Part shown: positions 1 to 5,059 of the stretch, one piece after another
Position numbering within the stretch: the stretch's first letter is position 1
How the letters are laid out: each line of letters begins with the position of its first letter
IMG/VR virus record: IMGVR_UViG_3300046001_003605
Location: 1 to 20,792 of that record
Strand: one strand, 5' to 3'
Length of the DNA stretch: 20,792 nt
Source of the DNA: a virus
Made by a program: the position numbers and the translations under genes
The notes under the pieces: model-generated
Databases searched by the model: none
Seen by the model: only the letters and a program-made list of their open reading frames with translations
What the model was told of the DNA's origin: nothing

Positions 1-38
1 TGGCGCCGGTAGACCCGTCAACCTATCGTTACACTGTC

Positions 39-57
39 TTTATATACAGTATATAAA
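39..57. repeat. Perfect AT-rich dyad, 9-bp arms
   Basis: TTTATATAC and its exact reverse complement GTATATAAA flank a single central A. A perfect 19-bp odd-centred palindrome of this kind is typical of a dimeric repressor operator or an easily melted origin element. It is also so AT-rich that it contains -10-like hexamers, so a promoter cannot be excluded. It lies at the left end of a 306-base gene-free stretch that holds further dyads and repeats. The dyad itself is directly seen; operator or origin function is inferred. Confidence 0.6.
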
Positions 58-80
58 TTATTGATGTTATCTGTAAACAA

Positions 81-186
81 TGACCCAAATGACCCAAAGC
101 ATAATGTTCCCCAGTATTGGCGCGCGCTAGCGCTTGGGTCATCGCAGCGCGAATGCATAACCTAATCGCGACCCAAATGACCCAAG
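81..186. repeat. TGACCCAA-type iteron-like repeats
   Basis: Two tandem pairs of a 9-mer are present. TGACCCAAA TGACCCAAA lies at 81-98, and CGACCCAAA TGACCCAAG at 169-186. One inverted copy, TTGGGTCA, lies between them at 134-141. The pairs start 88 bases apart. Directly repeated 9-mers in a non-coding region upstream of a strong promoter resemble either replication iterons or a cooperative binding array for a regulator. No initiator or repressor gene in the window can be assigned to them. Confidence 0.6.
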
Positions 187-207
187 GTTATGCAATTTTT
201 GCATAAC
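154..207. promoter_or_regulatory. TGCATAAC motifs with perfect dyad at 187-207
   Basis: GTTATGCAA (187-195) and TTGCATAAC (199-207) form a perfect inverted repeat around TTT. A third half-site, TGCATAAC, lies at 154-161, and GCATAA also follows the first 9-mer pair at 99-104. The dyad ends 13 bases before the -35 box at 221, a good place for a repressor or activator acting on that promoter. The pattern is seen directly; the operator role is inferred. Confidence 0.55.
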
Positions 208-220
208 TGTAAAATAATTG

Positions 221-248
221 TTGACAGTGTAAAAGAATCGCTTACAAT
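221..248 (+). promoter_or_regulatory. Strong sigma70-like promoter for the left gene cassette
   Basis: The -35 box TTGACA (221-226) matches consensus perfectly. A 16-base spacer separates it from the -10 box TACAAT (243-248), a five-of-six match. Transcription would start near 255, about 50 bases upstream of the first gene at 307. It is the best promoter match I found in the window and probably an early phage promoter read by host RNA polymerase. The repeats and dyads just upstream suggest it is regulated. Confidence 0.75.
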
Positions 249-306
249 ACATTCACCGCGCGACAAAACGCCGGTAATTTCTAAACTACAGTAAAGGCAA
301 ACTATT

Positions 307-492
307 ATGACTAAATCAGAATCACGCGAAGTTGCATTGTGCGTTAAATACGCCGCCGCCGGCTTAGGCCCTGACTATTTAGCGCGTGCATTGTCGGCGC
401 TTTATCGCGCAGCCAGCGCAAAATCGCAGCGCGAAATTTTCGCCCTGGCTGATGACATGGGCGTTATCAATAACCCCGAATTTATTATCTAA
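307..492 (+). CDS. Small phage protein of unknown function (61 aa)
   Basis: This is the first gene of the rightward left-arm cassette, about 50 bases downstream of the predicted start of transcription. The ATG follows a TAAAGG ribosome-binding site and GCAAACTATT. The same TAAAGGCAAA leader recurs before the next gene at 542, which supports both starts. The product is soluble and probably helical, with an Ala-rich centre (around residues 15-40) of alternating charged and hydrophobic residues. No signal peptide, membrane segment or catalytic motif is visible, and I do not recognise a family. Its first place behind a strong promoter suggests an early role. Confidence 0.75.
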   Translation: MTKSESREVALCVKYAAAGLGPDYLARALSALYRAASAKSQREIFALADDMGVINNPEFII

Positions 493-500
493 ACCAAACC

Positions 501-519
501 GGCCGGCGCAAAGCCGGCC
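501..519 (+). other. GC-rich hairpin between the first two genes
   Basis: GGCCGGC (501-507) pairs with GCCGGCC (513-519) around a 5-base loop. No T-run follows, so it is not a typical rho-independent terminator. It sits just upstream of the ribosome-binding site of the gene at 542. It may stabilise or attenuate the transcript, but the left arm is rich in GGCC palindromes, so it may have no function. Confidence 0.3.
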
Positions 520-541
520 AACAACATAAAGGCAAAACAAC

Positions 542-640
542 ATGAAAAAAGCATTATTTTTAGATATCTTAGCGGCCGTCGTTATCGCGGCCGCGCTCAC
601 TGTCGGCGCCCTGGCGTATTTTGACGTATTGGTAAAATAA
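542..640 (+). CDS. Single-pass membrane microprotein (32 aa)
   Basis: The ATG is preceded by AAAGG (528-532) at a spacing of nine bases. The product begins MKKALFLD and then has an Ala/Val/Ile/Leu-rich segment over roughly residues 5-25, enough for one membrane pass. It ends in a short polar tail. Its stop is separated by one base from the ATG of the next gene at 642, so the two are probably translationally coupled. Function is unknown; early phage microproteins of this form often sit in the inner membrane. The good ribosome-binding site and tight packing make it more than a chance ORF. Confidence 0.6.
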   Translation: MKKALFLDILAAVVIAAALTVGALAYFDVLVK

Positions 641-641
641 C

Positions 642-1301
642 ATGCACGTACATCTCACACTTAAAAGCGCGAACGTCAAAACCGGCCCGATTCCAGTGTC
701 AACGACGGAGCGCGACTCATGCCCGGCGGATTGCAAAATGAAGGCCGAATGCTACGCAGCCAGCGGGCCGTTGGCGCTACACTGGGCCGCCGTATCCATG
801 AAAACGCGCGGCACAAGCTGGGAAGAGTTTTGCAGCACAATCGCGCGCTTACCCGACAATCAAATTTGGCGCCATAACCAAGCCGGCGATCTACCCCAGC
901 AAAACGGCACAATTGATCCTGTTAAATTGGGCCAACTTGTCGCGGCCAATAAAGATAAGCGCGGGTTTACTTATTCGCATCATCGCGACGCCGCCAGCAT
1001 TGCATGGATCCGGCATGCCAATAATTGGGGTTTCACTGTCAACTTATCGGCCAATGATTTAAACGATGCCGATTATTTGGCCGATCAAAACGCCGGCCCC
1101 GTCGTCGTCGTCCTACCGTCAACGCAAAACGAAAACCTAAAAACCCCAGCCGGCCGGCCGGTCGTCGTTTGCCCGGCCACCCAGCGCGACGACGTGAGCT
1201 GCGCGACGTGCCAATTATGTCAACGTCAACGGTCCACAATTGTAGGTTTCCCGGCTCACGGTTCCCGTCATCGCACAATCAACTTAAGGTTAGCAGCATG
1301 A
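642..1301 (+). CDS. Double Cys-cluster phage protein, DUF7227-like (219 aa)
   Basis: The largest product of the left arm. It matches my memory of a phage and prophage family annotated as DUF7227, whose function is unknown. Its N-terminus carries TGPIPVS (14-20) followed by a first Cys cluster, C27-x3-C31-x5-C37 with C37 in CYA. A central WRHNQAGDL block covers residues 76-84. C177 and a CxxCxxC motif (C187, C190, C193) close the protein, followed by GFPAHG (202-207). Two Cys clusters suggest one or two zinc or iron-sulfur sites. The CYA and GDL blocks recall GP88 and DUF5131 phage proteins, which some regard as radical-SAM-like, but a canonical CxxxCxxC is absent at the N-terminus. The last four bases overlap the next gene (ATGA). 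Confidence 0.75.
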   Translation: MHVHLTLKSANVKTGPIPVSTTERDSCPADCKMKAECYAASGPLALHWAAVSMKTRGTSWEEFCSTIARLPDNQIWRHNQAGDLPQQNGTIDPVKLGQLVAANKDKRGFTYSHHRDAASIAWIRHANNWGFTVNLSANDLNDADYLADQNAGPVVVVLPSTQNENLKTPAGRPVVVCPATQRDDVSCATCQLCQRQRSTIVGFPAHGSRHRTINLRLAA

Positions 1302-1480
1302 ATAAATTATTCCCCGTGATATCCGCCGGCCAGCCGGTGCCTTGTTTTAATTGCAGCCGGCCACTGGCTGGCCAGCCGGCGCCAGTAGATAACCCGCCAA
1401 GGCGCGGCCAGTGGCGCGCGTATTGCAGCGCGTGCGACATGTTTACATTTTTTGATAAAGGGGCACAAAATGACCATTAA
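1298..1480 (+). CDS. Small zinc-ribbon-like protein (60 aa)
   Basis: The ATG at 1298 overlaps the stop of the preceding gene as ATGA and is preceded by TTAAGG at about nine bases, so I prefer it to starts farther upstream in the same frame. Two CxxC knuckles are present: CFNC (residues 16-19) and CSAC (about 44-47). They are separated by a Pro- and Gly-rich stretch with PPRRGQWRAY. This layout fits a four-Cys zinc ribbon, perhaps binding DNA, RNA or a protein partner. No other domain is visible. The partner and process are unknown; its tight coupling to the double Cys-cluster gene suggests linked work. Confidence 0.7.
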   Translation: MNKLFPVISAGQPVPCFNCSRPLAGQPAPVDNPPRRGQWRAYCSACDMFTFFDKGAQNDH

Positions 1481-1700
1481 GAGCATGAGAGCAAAATACC
1501 CCGGCCACTGTAGCCGGAGCGGCACCAGGATAAACCCCGGCGACGATATTAAATTTGACACTGTAACGCGCCGCGCATGGTTAGAAGAGCCTGGCGACTC
1601 TCGCGTTGTTTTTTACGGTGACAACGGCCCCAGCACGTTCTACCGTAACCCGCGCGGCCGGTGTATTGACGCACCATGCTGTGGCTGTTGCACTATCTAG
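1470..1700 (+). CDS. Small Cys-containing phage protein (76 aa)
   Basis: The ATG at 1470 lies 6-7 bases after AAAGGGG and overlaps the preceding gene by 11 bases. A TTG at 1452 is also in frame but poorly placed. The N-terminal part, KYPGHCSRSGTRINPGDDI (residues 9-27), recalls a short zinc-binding module of phages in which two Cys precede a Gly and an Ile-Pro-Gly turn. Here the second Cys of that knuckle is replaced by Ser, leaving CSRSG. The C-terminus has a dense group, CIDAPCCGCC, that could complete a metal site. The function is not known to me. Confidence 0.65.
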   Translation: MTIKSMRAKYPGHCSRSGTRINPGDDIKFDTVTRRAWLEEPGDSRVVFYGDNGPSTFYRNPRGRCIDAPCCGCCTI

Positions 1701-1710
1701 CACGCGACCT

Positions 1711-1754
1711 TATGCGGCCCTGGTGGCCGTATAGGGGCGCGCGCTGGTGCGCGC
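1711..1754 (+). other. Two tandem hairpins in a 73-base gap
   Basis: TATGCGGCC (1711-1719) pairs with GGCCGTATA (1725-1733), with one G-T wobble. Immediately after, GCGCGC (1739-1744) pairs with GCGCGC (1749-1754). Both stems have loops containing TGGT. They occupy almost the whole space between the genes at 1700 and 1774, the widest gap inside this otherwise overlapping cassette. No T-run follows. They could be an attenuator, an RNase processing site or a protein-binding element. The structure is seen; the role is inferred. Confidence 0.35.
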
Positions 1755-1773
1755 TATAACCTAAGGGTAAAGT

Positions 1774-1920
1774 ATGAACGAAGACCTAATGAACGCGCTG
1801 CAAGCGCTTATTTTTTACGCCGACCTAATCGCGCCGGATCTACCGGACAACGCGCGCGCCGACAATTTCCAGATTGCATTAGATAAGGCGCGCATGGCCT
1901 TAGATAAGGTGGCCACATGA
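1774..1920 (+). CDS. Small helical phage protein (48 aa)
   Basis: The ATG follows TAAGGGTAAAGT, a fair ribosome-binding site. The product is acidic and probably all helical: leucine and alanine recur in NALQALIFYADLI and again in ALDKARMALDKV near the C-terminus. No Cys, membrane segment or known motif is present. Its stop codon overlaps the ATG of the next gene as ATGA, the sign of translational coupling. Function is unknown. The spacing and overlap support it as a real gene. Confidence 0.65.
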   Translation: MNEDLMNALQALIFYADLIAPDLPDNARADNFQIALDKARMALDKVAT

Positions 1921-2132
1921 CCCACTATGACAAAACCCTCATTACTTTCCACCGGGGCAATGCTTTCGCGCCAGAGGGCATAGACGCGGCGCCGTTCGCT
2001 ATTTTGACGATCAATGACCTAATTGACCGGCAATTGATAGATGCAATATGCGCCCTAGTGCGCGAACACGTCAACAAGGCGCACGCCGACCATTGCAACA
2101 TTAAATTAAATTTAGAGGACTGGGACGTATGA
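1917..2132 (+). CDS. Small phage protein of unknown function (71 aa)
   Basis: The ATG overlaps the upstream stop by four bases (ATGA), and its own stop overlaps the following ATG in the same way. It is therefore the middle of a coupled trio. The product is probably mixed alpha/beta: a hydrophobic patch, PFAILTINDLID, then a helix, LIDAICALVREHVNKAHADH, and an acidic end, LEDWDV. A His/Cys group near the end (HADHC) might bind metal, but a full site cannot be made out. I know of no family match. Confidence 0.65.
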   Translation: MTHYDKTLITFHRGNAFAPEGIDAAPFAILTINDLIDRQLIDAICALVREHVNKAHADHCNIKLNLEDWDV

Positions 2133-2443
2133 AAACCGTAACTATTGGCCGCACGGCCTACAAAATAAACGACGACCGTGACATTTTCACAGAGCATGCA
2201 AAATGCACCGGTAAGCATAGGATTGTGAAAAGTAAGGGCCCGGAGCGCCGTTATTTTCCCGATTACTTTTATTCTACGGCCGACTATGTGACGCGCTATT
2301 ACGCGCTAAACAGTGGCCGGGGCCACCAGGGCCGGGGCGCGCCGTACGGCGGAGAAAATACCCTCACGGGGTTTTATGAGAATCTAAACGAAGCGCCGAC
2401 CACCTATTACACCGAAGAGGATCTATATGAAAACGAAGGATAA
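2129..2443 (+). CDS. Tyr-rich basic-to-acidic phage protein (104 aa)
   Basis: Coupled to the gene before it by an ATGA overlap. The N-terminal half is basic (KCTGKHRIVKSKGPERR, about residues 26-42). The C-terminal half is rich in Tyr, Gly and acidic residues, with TTYYTEEDLYENEG at the end. The middle, GRGHQGRGAPYGG, looks flexible. A basic head with an acidic, aromatic tail fits a small nucleic-acid or protein-binding factor, but no defined fold is visible. It overlaps the following gene by 17 bases. Confidence 0.65.
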   Translation: MKTVTIGRTAYKINDDRDIFTEHAKCTGKHRIVKSKGPERRYFPDYFYSTADYVTRYYALNSGRGHQGRGAPYGGENTLTGFYENLNEAPTTYYTEEDLYENEG

Positions 2444-2642
2444 TCTACACCCGCTCATGCGGGAAATAATCGCGCCATGGGCGCCGCTCACGTACGCCGA
2501 CCATTATTACGTCGATCTTGGGTTTAGGTATGAGCGCGGCCAAGTGTCAGAGCATGAATACAAAATGGCCCTAGCTGAAGGACCCGAAGCGCGCCGGCTT
2601 ATGAGCCGGGGGGCCATGGAAGCAATGCGGAGCGCCTATTGA
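2427..2642 (+). CDS. Small phage protein of unknown function (71 aa)
   Basis: It starts inside the preceding gene; GAAGAGG lies about ten bases before the ATG. The product looks helical and charged: an N-terminal MREIIAPWAPLTYADHYYVD stretch, then RYERGQVSEHEYKMALAEG and a Met/Arg-rich end. The segment GQVSEHEYKMALAEG resembles a short helix-turn-helix-like hairpin of the kind seen in small coat or virion adaptors, but this is too weak to assign. It is followed by a TGATG overlap with a membrane microprotein ORF. Confidence 0.65.
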   Translation: MKTKDNLHPLMREIIAPWAPLTYADHYYVDLGFRYERGQVSEHEYKMALAEGPEARRLMSRGAMEAMRSAY

Positions 2643-2701
2643 TGATTTTTTTATTCGCCCTTATACTGGGGGCGCTGCTGGCGGTTCTTTTGGATCTGTA
2701 G
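2642..2701 (+). CDS. Possible 19-aa membrane peptide
   Basis: The ATG overlaps the preceding stop as TGATG. The peptide is almost wholly hydrophobic (FLFALILGALLAVLLDL), enough for one membrane pass. Its stop lies 16 bases before the terminator stem. No separate ribosome-binding site is apparent, so translation would depend on coupling. The clean position between the last larger gene and the terminator favours a real gene, but a chance ORF of this size cannot be excluded. Confidence 0.4.
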   Translation: MIFLFALILGALLAVLLDL

Positions 2702-2717
2702 CAGTTGCCATCCTCAC

Positions 2718-2746
2718 AAGGCCCCTAGTAATAGGGGCCTTTTTTT
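2718..2746 (+). terminator. Rho-independent terminator of the left-arm operon
   Basis: AAGGCCCCTA (2718-2727) pairs perfectly with TAGGGGCCTT (2732-2741) around the loop GTAA. A run of T extends to 2746. The 10-bp GC-rich stem plus T-run is a textbook intrinsic terminator for rightward transcription. It stands between converging operons: the left arm ends at 2701 and the leftward primase gene ends at 2771. Read leftward, only two T follow the stem, so it should work poorly for the opposite operon. Confidence 0.9.
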
Positions 2747-2770
2747 ATGTTGACGTCGTGGGCGGCGGCA

Positions 2771-5059
2771 TTACTTCACCAAGCGCACGGCCAGCGGCGC
2801 CGGTATATCCTCAACCATGCGGCGCAGTTCTGATTTTGGCCGGCCGGCCATCTCTGGCGCACAAAACATGTGTTTTTTACTTTGGAAGTCACCGGACGCG
2901 ACGCGGCCAAGATCGACCCACCCAGCCTCTTTGAGCGCATGCAGTAGGGCCGGCTGGGGAACCTTCACACCGGCCGGAGCGGCGCCAGCCACGCGGTCAC
3001 ACAATGCATGGAAGGGGGACGCCACAACACCTTTGGAAAACTCACCCAGGCGCCCGCGCATCAGTTCGACAAGGTATGACTCGGCCATGCTCATGCCATG
3101 CTCGACAAGGTTTAATTTAAACTCGGTCATCATGGGGGCTGCGCCTGGGTTAAACGCGGAGACGTCGCGGGCATGCAGCCAGGCGCCCACGGCCGCGAAC
3201 CCTCCGGCCTTGTACCAGGCCCACATGCGCGCGGCGGCGTCGGTACTCATGCGCGGCGCATGCGACCAGACGCACATCCAGCGGCGGTCCTGCGAGTCTA
3301 GGCTAATCGGCACGGGGTCATTAGAGAACGCAAGGACAAAAACCCGGTTCGCCATTTGGTAGGGGTGCAGGCCCTTACGGTTAACTGTCAGCATTTCAGG
3401 CGGCGCGGCAATGATGGGTTTTAATTTGTTGGCCAAGGCTCGGCGTTCTTTTGCGTCCGGCTCCTTCAATTCATTCAAAATCAAAATTTCAGATTCTAGG
3501 GCATAGCCAAACTGCGACGACATGGTGTCATTGTCTAGCAGGCCACGGTTTTTAAGGTGGGGGCCACACACGGCCCAAATGAACGGCGCCCACATGGTAT
3601 CTTTTCCGGACCCTTGGTCACCGCCATGCAGCACGGCGTGATTGATCTTGATGCCGGGAAATTGGATTTTGAAGGCCATCACATTCAAAATGTGATCTAG
3701 TTCGCGCTGATCGGGCACAAGGGTTTTGCAGTGGTCCATCCACAAACCAATGTCACCGGCGGCCACTGGGGGCCGCGCGTCGCGCCAGCGGTTGCCGTAC
3801 AGATCACCATCACGGGCCACAATGACCGATTCACCAGCGGCGTAAGTGATCCCCACAAGCGCCTTGGCGCCGTATTCCTGGCGGTTTTCATCAAAGCAAA
3901 TTGACGCCTCGACTTTGGGGCGCTTGCCATGGATCGAATTGCAGGGGATATGACGAAACAATGCGTTAAAGGTGCTGCGGGAAATTTCGCGGCGGTCTTG
4001 CATGTCAAAATAAGATTCGTCGTCTTGAATGTAAGCAAACCGGCCGTACCACTGCGCCTTCTCAACGCGGCCCAGTTCTTTGCGCTCGACCTCGGCAATG
4101 ATGGCCGCCGCCGCGTCAGGGAATGCTTCGGTTGGCTTGATCTTGGACAGGGCTTGATCCATGGCCAAGGTCAGTAGCTCATCACGTAAGCCAGGGGCAT
4201 GCTTTGGGCCGCCGTTCTCTGACACCCACTGCAAAAACAGCGACGATCCAAACTCGACGCAGTGACTGTGCAGGCAGCAGTAGGCGCGGTTAGCGGGCAT
4301 GTAACGGCCTTCAGGGTTGCCGTCTGTATGTTCGGCTGAATTGGGACACATCACGCCGGCCCAGCCCTCTTGATTGGGTTTAGACAAAAGCAGGCCCTGG
4401 CTACTGAGCCACGCCATCACGTCATCGGCGCCATCGTCTGACAAGCGGATGGGCTTGAACCCCACAGAGTCGGCAGGCGCGGGCACTACGCCAAGCGCAT
4501 CACAAATTTGGTCCAATGTAAAGTCACGCGCTGGGTGGAACTCCACCAACTTAGCGGCGAAGTTGTTGCGGTCTGGTTTCAAGTTGATCGAACCAGGCAA
4601 GCGGAAATTGCGCACGGCGTTAATGGCGCCCTTGTCGGTGTAACCCGCGTCGGCGATGGCCTTGATCGCGGCGCTGAAATCGGCCTTGGTAGGCTGCTCA
4701 GAGAATGCGTAACCCCACTGAAACGACCCTTCTGACGTCTCGATCTTCCATGTCGGCTCAAGTGGTGGGGTGGCCGCTTTCGTGCCTACGTCGTCCAGCA
4801 CCATCACAAGCACATACTCGCAGTTGGCGGCGCTGGCGCTGACGTGGCCGTCTTTGAAGCGGTCGATAATAAAGCTGGCCGTGTTGCCGTAGATCGCCCA
4901 GTCGTCTTTGATGCGTGCGGTAGGCAACATAGCCGGCCATGTGCATTTGATTGCGCCGTCTGCGTGGAATTGCAGTTCTTTGCCAATAGGTTTCTGACGC
5001 ACAATCAGCGCAGTTTCGCCTTCTGGCGCCAAAGAAATTAAAAAATCAAGAAAGTTCAT
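2771..5059 (-). CDS. Primase-helicase, AEP primase fused to an NrS-1/DUF5906-type helicase (762 aa)
   Basis: A replication protein that would prime and unwind phage DNA. The N-terminal third resembles an archaeo-eukaryotic-type primase: VLDDVGTK (87-94) supplies acidic catalytic residues, and NFRLPGSINLKP (151-162) is the matching strand. A possible zinc module follows, with C238, C261, C262, H264, H266 and C267. The C-terminal half is a superfamily 3-like ATPase: Walker A GGDQGSGKDT (479-488), a Walker B-like ILILNE (525-530), a sensor Asn (N580 in AFSNDP) and DRRW (591-594) as likely arginine finger. This fits the DUF5906/NrS-1 or VapE-like helicase families. It is the last gene of the leftward operon. 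Its ATG overlaps the polymerase stop (ATGA), with AAAAGGT six bases upstream. Confidence 0.85.
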   Translation of the reverse strand: MNFLDFLISLAPEGETALIVRQKPIGKELQFHADGAIKCTWPAMLPTARIKDDWAIYGNTASFIIDRFKDGHVSASAANCEYVLVMVLDDVGTKAATPPLEPTWKIETSEGSFQWGYAFSEQPTKADFSAAIKAIADAGYTDKGAINAVRNFRLPGSINLKPDRNNFAAKLVEFHPARDFTLDQICDALGVVPAPADSVGFKPIRLSDDGADDVMAWLSSQGLLLSKPNQEGWAGVMCPNSAEHTDGNPEGRYMPANRAYCCLHSHCVEFGSSLFLQWVSENGGPKHAPGLRDELLTLAMDQALSKIKPTEAFPDAAAAIIAEVERKELGRVEKAQWYGRFAYIQDDESYFDMQDRREISRSTFNALFRHIPCNSIHGKRPKVEASICFDENRQEYGAKALVGITYAAGESVIVARDGDLYGNRWRDARPPVAAGDIGLWMDHCKTLVPDQRELDHILNVMAFKIQFPGIKINHAVLHGGDQGSGKDTMWAPFIWAVCGPHLKNRGLLDNDTMSSQFGYALESEILILNELKEPDAKERRALANKLKPIIAAPPEMLTVNRKGLHPYQMANRVFVLAFSNDPVPISLDSQDRRWMCVWSHAPRMSTDAAARMWAWYKAGGFAAVGAWLHARDVSAFNPGAAPMMTEFKLNLVEHGMSMAESYLVELMRGRLGEFSKGVVASPFHALCDRVAGAAPAGVKVPQPALLHALKEAGWVDLGRVASGDFQSKKHMFCAPEMAGRPKSELRRMVEDIPAPLAVRLVK

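Noticed and set aside
1169-1297. Upstream extension of the zinc-ribbon protein frame
   Set aside because: It overlaps the end of the conserved 219-aa protein. The ATG at 1298 has its own ribosome site and the usual ATGA coupling.
2718-2746. Bidirectional use of the terminator
   Set aside because: The reverse direction has only two T after the stem, so efficient termination of the leftward operon is not supported.
2817-3362. 181-codon ORF antisense to the primase-helicase
   Set aside because: It lies fully within a conserved gene on the other strand, has no sensible ribosome site and a composition expected of an antisense shadow. Similar antisense ORFs at 14807-15352 and 16688-17071 were rejected for the same reason.
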